Origin: Simiduia agarivorans SA1 = DSM 21679
GTDB taxonomy: Bacteria; Pseudomonadota; Gammaproteobacteria; Pseudomonadales; Cellvibrionaceae
Length of the DNA stretch: 64,000 nt
NCBI RefSeq assembly: GCF_000305785.2
Contig: NC_018868.3
Coordinates: 1,474,001-1,538,000, forward strand
Direction of reading: 5' to 3'
Shown: piece by piece, positions 25,307 through 34,038 of the stretch
How positions within the stretch are numbered: the stretch's first letter is position 1
How the letters are laid out: each line of letters starts with the position of its first letter
Position numbers and translations under genes: made by a program
Notes under the pieces: model-generated
Told to the model about the DNA's origin: nothing
Database searches by the model: none
The model's input: the letters and a program-made list of their open reading frames with translations, nothing else

Positions 25307-26233
25307 TCAGACCTTGCCCGTATGCCGACGGAATCCCGATATCGCCTCATCCCACGCCTGCGGCGCCAAAGGAATCAACTGCCTGAAATCGGCGGGTACT
25401 GGCGCAACAAACTGCAGCGGCTTCTGGCTTTCCGGGTGGGGAAGCTGAAGGCTCATCGCATGCAACCCCATCCGCTCGCCCGCGTTGCCATATCGTTCAT
25501 CCCCAATGATGGGGTGCCCAAGCCAGGCCATGTGGGCGCGGATCTGGTGTTGGCGGCCGGTGTGGATGGTGACTTCCAGCAGGCTGCGGTTATGGGCCGA
25601 GGCGACGACTTTATAGTCGGTGAGCGCGGGCTTTGCGTCCGGATGCGGCCCCACGTGCGCGTGGTAGAGTTTTTCGTCCATGCGCAGGGGCTGATCAATA
25701 GTTCCCTGCGCAAGTTTGGGTTTACCTTGCACCACAGCCAGATAGGTTTTACTGGCTTTATCCCACGCCATCTGCACCTGCTTTTGCAATGGTGCGCTGG
25801 TGGTGAATAACAATACGCCAGAGGTGTCGCGGTCCAGCCTGTGCGCCGGCCAGAGTTTTACCGGTGCTTTGTGGCGACCCAATTGCTGGCGCAACAGCCC
25901 CAGTGCATGGTCGGATTTGGTATCGGCATTCGCCACCGACAACAATCCCGCCGGCTTGTTGATGGCCACGATGGCAGCATCCTGATAGAGAATATCCAGT
26001 GCCTGGGTACGCAACCGCTGGGTGCGCACCGCCTCTGATTGCTGGGCCGCGCGCACTTCCACCCTGTCGCCCGCAACCAGTGGATGATCGTGTTGGGTTA
26101 TGAGCCGGTCATTCACAAACACACGGCCAGCGCCAAGCCGTTGCTTGACGGTGGATTTAGACCATCCGCTCAACCGGTCGAATAAAAAAGGCTGTAGCGC
26201 TTGGGGCTTAGTGACGTTGAATCGATCGGACAT
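25307..26233 (-). CDS. RluA-family pseudouridine synthase with S4 domain
   Basis: Converts uridine to pseudouridine in RNA, most likely 23S rRNA. 308 residues: N-terminal S4 RNA-binding domain (about 18-65, GWSKSTVKQRLGAGRVFVND) and a catalytic domain with the conserved HRLDRDTSG motif (about residue 130) whose second Asp is the catalytic residue, plus HTGRQHQIRAHMA and GDERYG near the end. The S4 domain favours the RluC/RluD-like branch over RluA/TruC, but the exact uridine target is not readable from sequence. The ATG at 26233 is the natural start. Confidence 0.92.
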   Translation of the reverse strand: MSDRFNVTKPQALQPFLFDRLSGWSKSTVKQRLGAGRVFVNDRLITQHDHPLVAGDRVEVRAAQQSEAVRTQRLRTQALDILYQDAAIVAINKPAGLLSVANADTKSDHALGLLRQQLGRHKAPVKLWPAHRLDRDTSGVLLFTTSAPLQKQVQMAWDKASKTYLAVVQGKPKLAQGTIDQPLRMDEKLYHAHVGPHPDAKPALTDYKVVASAHNRSLLEVTIHTGRQHQIRAHMAWLGHPIIGDERYGNAGERMGLHAMSLQLPHPESQKPLQFVAPVPADFRQLIPLAPQAWDEAISGFRRHTGKV

Positions 26234-26333
26234 GGTGGCAGCACCTCGAAGGGAGAGTCACTTTACCCCTTCCTGCGTGCCGGGAGAACCGATTTCAGAC
26301 AATTACAATGATAAATACAACCACAGACTAAAG

Positions 26334-26374
26334 AGGCAAAGGCAACCTATGGGTTTCATGGGTTGCCTTTGCCT
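26334..26374. terminator. perfect 14-bp-stem hairpin between genes
   Basis: AGGCAAAGGCAACC (26334-26347) pairs perfectly with GGTTGCCTTTGCCT (26361-26374), loop 13. It is 25 bases downstream of the 26399 gene stop (minus strand). No long U-tract is present, so it is a strong hairpin of uncertain termination efficiency. Confidence 0.55.
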
Positions 26375-26398
26375 GCACAGGTTGCTTACCTACAGACC

Positions 26399-26995
26399 TT
26401 ATTCGGCGAGACGAACACCGATAAAAATGTTGGCCTCGGAACGGCTGGTTGAGCCACCCTCGGATTCAACAACAAAATTGTTTCCTACCAGCAACGAACC
26501 GTCTGAAGAAACAGTAAATGCTATATCGCCGTCACCGGGAATAGTTACCGTCAGGTTAGACGCTGTTTGGGCATAAGTGCAGTCAAAGGATACAGGGTCA
26601 GATGACGATGACACTGATCCATTCAGCCCGACTTCTCCCTCTTCCTGCTGGCCAGTGAAGGAGCAAGTTGCGTCTTCGTTAAAAGTCATGGTGTAAGTTT
26701 GCAAATAGTTGCCAACGGTAATGTAAAGGTTGGTCGAATCACCGCGGTTGAGTGATCCGAGCACAGTAGCCTGGTACTGGGCGCCCGACACGCTGGCCGA
26801 TGCACCTGCCGCTTCCAACGCGGCGATGCGGGTATTGTTGTCGTTAATGGCGGTTACCAACGCATCGAAGGCAGCGTTCACGCCAGCGGCGGTGGCCGCC
26901 TCACCGGCAACAAAAGGCGTTACGCTGGCTTCGCCGGCAAATACTGAGCCAGACAGCGCCATCATGGTCACGAGTGCAAGAGATTGCTTTTTCAT
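26399..26995 (-). CDS. small secreted protein of unknown function
   Basis: 198 residues. Signal peptide MKKQSLALVTMMALSGSVFA (cleavage about 20), then an Ala-rich segment, a short coiled-coil-like stretch (INDNNTRIAALEAAG, about 50-65) and a beta-rich C-terminal domain with two Cys (CSF, DCTY) that could form a disulfide. The ATG at 26995 is preceded by TTGAGGAATCAGTAAC. It is 38 bases downstream of the type-3-repeat lipoprotein gene in the same direction, so the two are probably one operon and may act together on the cell surface. Family not recognised. Confidence 0.65.
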   Translation of the reverse strand: MKKQSLALVTMMALSGSVFAGEASVTPFVAGEAATAAGVNAAFDALVTAINDNNTRIAALEAAGASASVSGAQYQATVLGSLNRGDSTNLYITVGNYLQTYTMTFNEDATCSFTGQQEEGEVGLNGSVSSSSDPVSFDCTYAQTASNLTVTIPGDGDIAFTVSSDGSLLVGNNFVVESEGGSTSRSEANIFIGVRLAE

Positions 26996-27033
26996 GTTAC
27001 TGATTCCTCAAATTAAATTAGGTTGCGCAGGCG

Positions 27034-28752
27034 TTACTGCCAGGTCGCCTCATCCCAGTTAAAGTTGTCCCATACGGCCTGGGTGGTATCGCAGGCATTA
27101 CCCAAGCCGTCGTTGTCGCTGTCGGCCTGATCCGGGTTGGCAACCGACGGGCAGTTGTCGGCGTTGTCACCCACACCATCGCCATCCTGATCTGCCGACT
27201 CGGCGTCATCCAACGGGAAGGCATCGTTTTCATCGGGGATGCCGTCGTTGTCGTCATCGCTGTCGGCATTGTTGCCAATGCCGTCACCGTCAGTATCGAG
27301 CGATTCGTTTTCATTTAATGGAAACGCATCATCCGCATCGGCCACGCCATCGTTGTCGTCGTCTTCGTCGGCGTTATTGCCCACGCCATCGAGATCAGTG
27401 TCGACGGATTCGGTTGCATCTTTGGGGAATGCATCCTGCTCGTCGGGCACCTGATCGTTATCGTCGTCGGTGTCGGCATTATCGCCGGTACCGTCACCGT
27501 CGGTATCGATCTGCTCGGCGGCATCGAGGGGGAAAGCGTCGTCGGCATCGGACACGCCATCACCGTCGTCGTCGTTGTCGCAGGCATTGCCTGCGCCATC
27601 GGCGTCGGTATCCAGTTGCGATGCATTGGCGATGGCCACGCAGTTATCGGCGTCATCGGTCACACCGTCGCCATCACTGTCGGGCGCCAGTTTGGCCGCC
27701 ACCGGCGTCACGCTTACGCTGCCATCTTCCAATGCCTGGGTATCGGCGGTGGCGCCAGTGGCTTCGGTTTCAGCCACCAGCACCTGGGCCACATCAGACA
27801 CGGGTGTTTCTGTGCCCGGTATCAGCAGCTGGGCCGGGTCGGTGGTCACGATGGCGGCCACGTCACCCACATCGGCAAAATCGGCAACCGCTTCACCTCC
27901 GGCCCGGCCATCAATCAGGCCGTCGCTCAGATCTTTGGCCATGGCTTTGAGCAATTGATCGTTGGTGACGGTGGAATTCGGATTTGCAGTTTTAGCAGAA
28001 TCATTCAGCGCTACCACCAACGCGGAAACGGCTTCGATTGCCATCCGGTATTGGGCGGTTGCAGTCAGTGACGCCTGATTCACTGAAGTGGCATCGAGTA
28101 GCGGCGAGGTGGTGAACAGATTGCTGTCGCTACCCATGCCGAAGCCGTAGCTGGAGGCCACCTGCCGGCCAGCCGCTTGCACCGCATTCAGCAGTTCCAG
28201 TGTGGTTACCTCACCATCGCCATTACCGGTGTAAACGCCGTTGGCGAGATCGGCATTCTGCACCGCCAGGTCTACGGCCAGCGTGGTGAGCGGTGACGCA
28301 TAGAGCGCGCCGCCGGCATCCAGCATGTCCTGAGTCACCAGGGTTCGCAGTTGGGTGATGACCGGTGCCTCGCCAGTGGTGAGGTCAGTGGTGTCGTCAT
28401 CGGCGCTGATTTCCAGCCAGAATGGCGTTTCTACATCCTCGGGCAAAGACAGATCCTGAATAGCGGCAGCAGCATTGGTCGATCCCGTTGCCAGCGCTTC
28501 ACCCACCAGGCCATTGGCAGATAAATCCACGGCATAGGCCGTCACCAGAGCACCCGCCAGCGGGCCTTTGACACCCGCGCCCGTCACACTCACGGTGGGG
28601 GTTGGCGTGGGCTCAGGGGTCGGGGTTGGCGTGGGCGTCGGTGTGGGGACTGGCGTCACACCGGGGTCAGAAGAAGACGAACTCCCTCCTCCACATGCGG
28701 AGATCATCAACGCCAATACTGACGCCGTGGCCCCCATAATTATCCGGTTCAT
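27034..28752 (-). CDS. lipoprotein with thrombospondin type-3 (calcium-binding) repeats
   Basis: The ATG at 28752 (CACAGGAGTTCGC before it) gives 572 residues with lipobox MISAC and a GGGSSSSS plus Pro-Thr linker (about 25-50). The middle (about 55-365) is mainly alpha-helical and Ala/Thr-rich with an [13 protein letters not shown] calcium-loop-like stretch. Residues about 370-560 are tandem DxDxDGxxDxxD repeats interrupted by AFPLD spacers and C-x-D pairs (thrombospondin type-3), which bind calcium. The C-terminus is a short aromatic [12 protein letters not shown]. There is no OmpA domain, unlike many relatives. Probably a surface or outer-membrane scaffold that is stiffened by calcium in seawater-like media. 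Confidence 0.78.
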   Translation of the reverse strand: MNRIIMGATASVLALMISACGGGSSSSSDPGVTPVPTPTPTPTPTPEPTPTPTVSVTGAGVKGPLAGALVTAYAVDLSANGLVGEALATGSTNAAAAIQDLSLPEDVETPFWLEISADDDTTDLTTGEAPVITQLRTLVTQDMLDAGGALYASPLTTLAVDLAVQNADLANGVYTGNGDGEVTTLELLNAVQAAGRQVASSYGFGMGSDSNLFTTSPLLDATSVNQASLTATAQYRMAIEAVSALVVALNDSAKTANPNSTVTNDQLLKAMAKDLSDGLIDGRAGGEAVADFADVGDVAAIVTTDPAQLLIPGTETPVSDVAQVLVAETEATGATADTQALEDGSVSVTPVAAKLAPDSDGDGVTDDADNCVAIANASQLDTDADGAGNACDNDDDGDGVSDADDAFPLDAAEQIDTDGDGTGDNADTDDDNDQVPDEQDAFPKDATESVDTDLDGVGNNADEDDDNDGVADADDAFPLNENESLDTDGDGIGNNADSDDDNDGIPDENDAFPLDDAESADQDGDGVGDNADNCPSVANPDQADSDNDGLGNACDTTQAVWDNFNWDEATWQ

Positions 28753-29139
28753 GCGAACTCCTGTGTCTGGGGAATGGCTGACCGCTTGCCTGTCGGCGCA
28801 GTGGAGATCGGCAGCGCATTCCTTTTGATAGTCGATTAATACAATCGGGCGAACCCGAAAAAAAACTATCACGCACCTAAGCCAAAAGATCATGAAACCT
28901 TTTGAAAGTCCCGTCGCCACTTGTGAATTATGATCAATTTTTAACCAGGTATTTATGACCAATCATGAAAGCGCTGTTGTATCAGGTATTGCGGACTCCC
29001 CACAGGGCCCGAAATACCGCGGCTGAGGCCAACCCACCCACAAACCGGTTGCGAAATTAGTTTGCATGCGTACTATTAGACAGGTATCACGGTATCTGCA
29101 TTCGCAAGGTCCCGCTAAGCACCAGGAGATCCACCGCTC
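28753..29139. other. 387-base divergent intergenic region
   Basis: Divergent promoters are expected for the lipoprotein (minus) and the hotdog gene (plus). A plausible sigma-70 promoter for the plus gene is TTGCGA (29049-29054), 16-base spacer, TACTAT (29071-29076). A GGTATT...AATACC inverted pair spans 28985-29018. No other element is seen. Confidence 0.4.
29049..29076 (+). promoter_or_regulatory. possible sigma-70 promoter of the DUF4442 gene
   Basis: TTGCGA, 16-base spacer, TACTAT, 64 bases upstream of the ATG. Assigned by eye. Confidence 0.35.
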
Positions 29140-29604
29140 ATGAATACATTGCACATCTGGCAGACCTGCCAACGCTACCCCTTAGGCAGCTGGCTCTTTT
29201 CCCGCCTGTTCTGTCTGAAGGCGCCCTACTTCGGCAGTATCCGCCCCCGCTTTGTGCAACTGGCGCCTGAATTGTGCGAGGTGCATTTAAAGAAACGCCG
29301 CGCCGTTCACAACCACATAGGCACGGTACACGCCATTGCCATCTGCAATCTGGCGGAGGCGGCGGCCGGTACTATGACCGATGCCACCGTGCCAAAAAGC
29401 CACCGCTGGATTCCCAAAGGCATGACAGTGGAATACCAGAAAAAAGCCGGCACAGACCTCAAAGCCATCGCCCGCCCCATGAACGGGGCCAAGGCTGATG
29501 AACCCGGCGACTACCCAGTGGAAGTTCTGGTGACGGATACCAACGGTGACCAGGTATTCCGCGCAGTGATTTCCATGTGGATTTCTGAGCGGCCCGCCGC
29601 CTGA
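29140..29604 (+). CDS. DUF4442 hotdog-fold protein (putative thioesterase)
   Basis: 154 residues, ATG with CCAGGAGATCC upstream. The order of an N-terminal helix (LFSRLFCLKAPYFGSIRPRF), strands LCEVHLKKRRAVHNHIGTVHAIAICNLAEAAAG and VTDTNGDQVFRAVISMWIS fits the DUF4442 branch of hotdog proteins, related to PaaI-type acyl-CoA thioesterases. HNHIGTVHAIAICNLAE corresponds to the hotdog helix region with likely substrate contacts. Activity is inferred from fold only. Soluble, cytoplasmic and probably monocistronic; a weak terminator follows. Confidence 0.75.
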   Translation: MNTLHIWQTCQRYPLGSWLFSRLFCLKAPYFGSIRPRFVQLAPELCEVHLKKRRAVHNHIGTVHAIAICNLAEAAAGTMTDATVPKSHRWIPKGMTVEYQKKAGTDLKAIARPMNGAKADEPGDYPVEVLVTDTNGDQVFRAVISMWISERPAA

Positions 29605-29610
29605 CATAAT

Positions 29611-29641
29611 CGGTGCGCCTGTACCAAGCGCACCGTCTTAT
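29611..29641 (+). terminator. weak terminator after DUF4442 gene
   Basis: CGGTGCG/CGCACCG hairpin (29611-29635) followed by TCTTATT. Confidence 0.5.
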
Positions 29642-29864
29642 TCCAGTCGCAATGATCAAGAAACGCAAAGCGCCGACCACGCCGTTTTCACGCAATGCTG
29701 GCCTGAAGCGGCCCGGATACGGGGCTTAAACACCCGGTTGCCGGTATTTGGCAACATGTGGTGAAAAGCGGCTGGTGCAATTGCAGTTGAATTCGTGCCA
29801 GTAACAACTAGCATCGCAGCTGTTGCTCATGAAGAGCCTGTCGTCACTGCAAAGGAGCCTGTAC

Positions 29865-30518
29865 ATGCCCGATATCACGATAATTCCCCACAACAGCCCG
29901 TTAAATCCCATCCAGGTACGCAGCCAATGGAATGACGTGGGCGATGCCAATGCCCGACTGGTCAAACAACGCCGCCTGGCTGCCGACCTGGGCAAACCTG
30001 CGCCGCAAGGCCAGATTCAGGATAACCCGGTACCCTGGGTGAAGCATGGCAACATATACCTGTCGCTGTTTGAAACCGGTGAAAATTCCTGGACGCCCAT
30101 CGTCACCCAACTGGCCAATAACGATGGCAAGCGATTGTTCACGGTGCTCACTGGTCGTCATGGCAGCAATATTCATCTCACCAAGTCCGATGGTCAATTT
30201 ACTGGCGTCAAAGATGACGAACACCGCAAGCAGGACCTGCGAAAAAAAGCTGAACTGATGCCGAATCTGCCCAATAGCAGTGACATTCTTGTATTGGATG
30301 TTTCCGATCCGGATTTTAATTCTGAACGCCGCCTGCGCACGGCCATTCGCCAACATGTGCAAGCGGGCCGTGTGGTCATTCTCGCCTGGTGTTTTTCTAT
30401 TTACGCGCTCAAAGGTATTCGCGAAAACTACACTTCACAGGAACTCGCCAACAAACACCCCAATCTGGTGAACCTGACCGTCAATCAGATAATTCGCGCC
30501 GATTGGTCGCCCGTCTGA
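29865..30518 (+). CDS. unknown cytoplasmic protein (217 aa)
   Basis: The ATG at 29865 with AAAGGAGCCTGTAC upstream is preferred over an in-frame upstream ATG, giving 217 residues without a signal peptide. The first 90 residues are polar (SQWNDVGDANARLVKQRR), the middle has beta strands (NIYLSLFETGENSWTPIV, RLFTVLTGRHG) and the C-terminal half an alternating alpha/beta pattern (SDILVLDVSDPDF, GRVVILAWCFSIYALKGI) that could be a small Rossmann-like half. Family not recognised. It lies between a hotdog gene and the secreted amylase, each with its own signals. Confidence 0.6.
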   Translation: MPDITIIPHNSPLNPIQVRSQWNDVGDANARLVKQRRLAADLGKPAPQGQIQDNPVPWVKHGNIYLSLFETGENSWTPIVTQLANNDGKRLFTVLTGRHGSNIHLTKSDGQFTGVKDDEHRKQDLRKKAELMPNLPNSSDILVLDVSDPDFNSERRLRTAIRQHVQAGRVVILAWCFSIYALKGIRENYTSQELANKHPNLVNLTVNQIIRADWSPV

Positions 30519-30540
30519 TCGACTTTTCCTGAACATCTGT

Positions 30541-30563
30541 GCAGCCGGCCAGCAACCGGCTGC
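30541..30563 (+). terminator. hairpin after the 29865 gene
   Basis: GCAGCCGG/CCGGCTGC with a 7-base loop, 22 bases downstream of the stop. A T-run (TTTTT) occurs only about 18 bases later, so it is a hairpin with uncertain termination. Confidence 0.45.
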
Positions 30564-30574
30564 ATACGTATTCA
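30561..30574. promoter_or_regulatory. putative starch-regulon operator, copy 1
   Basis: TGCATACGTATTCA, a near-perfect palindrome with central CG (LacI-family shape), 218 bases upstream of the large amylase. The identical 14-mer occurs at 55959-55972 upstream of the second amylase, and a 12/14 match at 35210-35223 upstream of the starch-binding protein. Confidence 0.6.
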
Positions 30575-30712
30575 CTCTCGTTTTTCTTGCCGGTTTCTGA
30601 ACCGCTGGTCACACTGCAAACGTTTCCTGAGTTGTAAACGCCGGTAGTCCACTGCTTGGATTGCCCGCATTCGCTCGTCTGGAAATTGGTGAACGGATCT
30701 GTCGCGCTTTGT

Positions 30713-30752
30713 GGAGAGGTAAGGCGGTACGCACAGGGAGAGGTAATACCGC
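30713..30752. promoter_or_regulatory. direct and inverted repeats upstream of the amylase
   Basis: GGAGAGGTAA is repeated at 30713-30722 and 30737-30746 (24-base spacing), with GCGGTA (30724-30729) and TACCGC (30747-30752) as an inverted pair. This may be a second regulator site within 80 bases of the start. Confidence 0.35.
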
Positions 30753-30791
30753 GCTTGTCCGTGAAAATAAAAATAAACACAGGTCAAAGCA

Positions 30792-33700
30792 ATGAAGAGT
30801 TCACAACCCCTGGCCCTCGGGCTGGCAGGCTGCCTTTGCGCGTCTGTTTTTTCTGTCAGTGCGCAGGCGGAATGGTTTTTCCGCGGCACGCCCAACGGCT
30901 GGGCAACCACGCCACTCACCGCCGCTGGCACAAACACCTTCGAAATTTGTCAGGCGTTCGCTAACGGAGATGGTAACGGCGGCCCGCGCTTTAAAATAGA
31001 TCGCACCGGCGACTGGAGCGAGAACTACCCGGGCAGCGATTTTTCCGTATCGCCCAATCAACACTATCGCATCACATTTAACAGCGCGACCAAAAGCATT
31101 ACTGCCACGGCAGTGGCCGGGTGTGAAAGCAGCGGGTTTACCAGCGTCTGGCCCAGCCTGCATGCGCGCGGTACCTTCAACAGCTGGAGCAACGATGCGA
31201 TGGCGCTGGTGGCCAACAACGAATGGCAAGTGGATGTTTTTCTGGATGGCCGCACCAATCAGCGACTGAAGTTTGACGTGGCCGGCGATTGGAGCAACAA
31301 CTACGGCGACAACAATCAGGACAATGTGCTGGATGCCGGTGGCAGCGATATTTACGTGACCGGCGCCGGCAATTACCGGCTCACGGTGAACGACGCCAGT
31401 CGTCAATACAGCATAGTGCCCACCGGCACCAACAATCAGGCGCCCACTGCAGTGATCACCGCCAGTGGCAGCACCGAGCTGCACCCGGGCGATGTGGTGA
31501 CGCTTGATGCCAGTCAGTCCACCGATCCCGATGGACAAATTACCAGCTACGCCTGGAGCGATGGCAGCAACCAGAGCAGCACACAATTCACCGCCACCCA
31601 GGTGGGAAGCTTTACCTTGAACGTCACGGTCACCGACGACCTGGGTGCGACGGATGACGCCAGCATCACACTCAATGTGACCGAAGTCAGCGCCGACAGT
31701 TGGTTTTTCCGCGGCACACCCAATAGCTGGGGCAGCACGGCCATGAGTTCGGCCGACGGTGTGACTTTCTGCACCCGGCAGAGTTTCGGCAGCAATGATC
31801 CGCGCTTCAAAATCGATCACTACGGCGACTGGACCGAGAGTTATCCGGCAGAAGATTACCGGGTAAGTGCCAACAGCCAGTACGACATTTGCTTTAACGG
31901 CCAGACTCATGCGCTGGATGTAAATCTCGCGCCCGGTGCAGATACCAGCGCGCCGTTGGTCACCGCGTCACCGGCGCCGGGCAGCTACAGTGTCAGCCAA
32001 TCTGTCACCCTGAGCGTCACTGACAATCAGGACCCGGCCCCGGTGTTGCGTTACACCACCGACAATACACCCGCCGGCCCCGGCTCACCCCTATACACCG
32101 GGCAAAGCATTTTTGCGCAGGATACCGGTGCGGATATTGATCTCACCATCAACACCTACAGTGTGGATAATGCCGGCAACAGCAGTAACCAAAGCTTCAC
32201 CTATCGCATCGGTGAACTGCCGGTGAGCGGCGATTTTCGCGAAGAATCCATTTACTTCCTGATGACCGCACGCTTCTACGATGGCGATGAATCCAACAAC
32301 TATTACAACCGCGATCGCTACAAAGCCGGTGATCCGCATTGGCGCGGTGATTTCAAAGGGTTGATTGAAAAGCTGGATTACATCAAAGACCTGGGCTTTA
32401 CCGCCATCTGGGTTACGCCACCGGTGGAAAACCGGTCTGGGCTCGATTACCACGGCTATCACGCTTACGACTTTTACAAAGTGGACCCGCGACTGGAATC
32501 CCCCGGCGCCGATTACAAAGCGTTTATTGATGCCGCCCATGCCAAAGGGCTGAAGGTGGTGCAGGACGTGGTGGTCAACCACAGCTCCCAATACGGTTTG
32601 CGTAATCAGGTGTGGATTGATCATCTGCCCATCAAGTATTACGTCCCCGCCGGCAGCAGCCAGGGCCTGATCGACAATGGTCCGTATCAGGGTAATCTGG
32701 GTGATTATCTCAGTCTCAATCGCTGTGACGATGACAACAGCAAAGCCCCGGACTGGTACCGCGCCCGCTGCAATTCCGATCCGGAGGGCATAGTCCCGCT
32801 CACCGATCCGCAAACCGGGGCCACTGTGCCTGCGGCCGGTTACAACCCCAACCGGTTCTTTGGCATCGATGCGCAGGCGCTCGATCCCGATTGGTATCAC
32901 CTGGATGGATTTATGTCCGGCGGCGACTGGGAAAATCCGCAGGCCCTGCAACGTAAACACATGGCCGGCGACACCATTGATCTGGCCACTGGCAACCAGA
33001 ACGTGAAGGATTACCTCAACGGCGCCATTAAGATGTATCTGGACATGGGCGTGGATGCGATCCGCGTGGACACACTCAAACATGTGGAACGCGATGAGCT
33101 GCTTACCTACATTCATGAATGGCAGGCGCACAAACCGGGCCTGTTTGTATTTGGTGAAAACCTGGTTAAAGGCACCGGTTGGGGTAGCGAAATTGCCAAT
33201 GACAATGCCTCCGCGGTGATCCGGCCCTGGTGGTATACCCGCACCACGCAGGACCCGTCCAATCCCAACGGCGGTGGCGATTCGGGCCTGTCGGTGTTGG
33301 ATTTCAGTTTGTTTTCCACCTTCCGCGATAACGTAACGCGCGGCAACTTTGGCGGTATTGGCGGCATATTTGCGATGGACTGGGTCTATGGCGATGCCAC
33401 CAAACTGGTGACGTTTTTCCAGAACCACGATGTGGGCCCGGACAATGATTTCAAATACCGTTACGGCGGCGAGCAAGCCAATGCCGCCATGGTCTACAAC
33501 TTACTGTGGACTGCGCGCGGTATTCCCACACTTTACTACGGTGAGGAAATCATGTTCCAGGCGGGCACGCCGCAGGATATTGCCAGCGCCAACGACACCA
33601 TTGACCAGACTGGCCGCGCCTACTTCGGCCCGCATCTGGACAACCTGGCGCAAACCCAATCGCACCCCTTGTATCAGCACATCAAGCGACTGAACCAGAT

Positions 33701-34007
33701 CCGCAAAGCAGTACCCGCTCTGCAAAAAGCTGGCATGAGTCAGGTGAACGAATGGAGTGCCGGCATGAGTTTTGTGCGCGATCTGTCGGCTGAAGGCAGC
33801 TATGCCGTTGTGGGACTGGCGGCGAGCGGCGCTCAGAACATCAATGTCTCGGGGATTCAGAATGGTACTTACGTGGATGCCATTACCGGCACCAGTATCA
33901 GTGTCAGCAATGGCAGTATGAATTTCAATGTTCCCGCCTACGGCGCCCGCATATGGGTGAAAAATGGTCCCGGAAAAATCGGGGTTGACGGACTCTACCT
34001 GAACTGA
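30792..34007 (+). CDS. secreted multidomain GH13 alpha-amylase
   Basis: 1071 residues with a signal peptide to about residue 26 (VSAQA). Order: starch-binding-like beta domain (28-110, WFFRGTPNGW), a second beta domain (125-215, with FDVAGDWSNNYGDNNQD), PKD domain (about 220-300), another WFFRGTPNSW module (about 303-380), a chitobiase-C-like domain (390-470, VLRYTTDN) and the GH13 barrel (about 485-1000). Catalytic regions are intact: DVVVNHSS (about 593), GVDAIRVDTLKH with nucleophile Asp760, FGENL with Glu789, and FFQNHD with Asp880. Extracellular starch degradation. It is convergent with a starch-binding protein gene and shares an upstream palindrome with it and with the second amylase. 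Confidence 0.92.
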   Translation: MKSSQPLALGLAGCLCASVFSVSAQAEWFFRGTPNGWATTPLTAAGTNTFEICQAFANGDGNGGPRFKIDRTGDWSENYPGSDFSVSPNQHYRITFNSATKSITATAVAGCESSGFTSVWPSLHARGTFNSWSNDAMALVANNEWQVDVFLDGRTNQRLKFDVAGDWSNNYGDNNQDNVLDAGGSDIYVTGAGNYRLTVNDASRQYSIVPTGTNNQAPTAVITASGSTELHPGDVVTLDASQSTDPDGQITSYAWSDGSNQSSTQFTATQVGSFTLNVTVTDDLGATDDASITLNVTEVSADSWFFRGTPNSWGSTAMSSADGVTFCTRQSFGSNDPRFKIDHYGDWTESYPAEDYRVSANSQYDICFNGQTHALDVNLAPGADTSAPLVTASPAPGSYSVSQSVTLSVTDNQDPAPVLRYTTDNTPAGPGSPLYTGQSIFAQDTGADIDLTINTYSVDNAGNSSNQSFTYRIGELPVSGDFREESIYFLMTARFYDGDESNNYYNRDRYKAGDPHWRGDFKGLIEKLDYIKDLGFTAIWVTPPVENRSGLDYHGYHAYDFYKVDPRLESPGADYKAFIDAAHAKGLKVVQDVVVNHSSQYGLRNQVWIDHLPIKYYVPAGSSQGLIDNGPYQGNLGDYLSLNRCDDDNSKAPDWYRARCNSDPEGIVPLTDPQTGATVPAAGYNPNRFFGIDAQALDPDWYHLDGFMSGGDWENPQALQRKHMAGDTIDLATGNQNVKDYLNGAIKMYLDMGVDAIRVDTLKHVERDELLTYIHEWQAHKPGLFVFGENLVKGTGWGSEIANDNASAVIRPWWYTRTTQDPSNPNGGGDSGLSVLDFSLFSTFRDNVTRGNFGGIGGIFAMDWVYGDATKLVTFFQNHDVGPDNDFKYRYGGEQANAAMVYNLLWTARGIPTLYYGEEIMFQAGTPQDIASANDTIDQTGRAYFGPHLDNLAQTQSHPLYQHIKRLNQIRKAVPALQKAGMSQVNEWSAGMSFVRDLSAEGSYAVVGLAASGAQNINVSGIQNGTYVDAITGTSISVSNGSMNFNVPAYGARIWVKNGPGKIGVDGLYLN

Positions 34008-34036
34008 AAAAGCGGGCCCCGCACGGGGCCCGTCTC
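34008..34036. terminator. bidirectional terminator between starch genes
   Basis: GCGGGCCCC-GCAC-GGGGCCCGT (34012-34033), flanked by AAAAA on the left and CTCCTTT on the right, so it can end transcription from both sides. Confidence 0.8.
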
Positions 34037-34038
34037 CT

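Noticed and set aside
32091..33476. Long minus-strand open frame of about 460 codons inside the amylase gene
   Set aside because: Entirely antisense to a gene with intact catalytic motifs; Val/Ile/His/Gly-rich shadow composition typical of antisense frames in G+C-rich genes; no ribosome-binding site.
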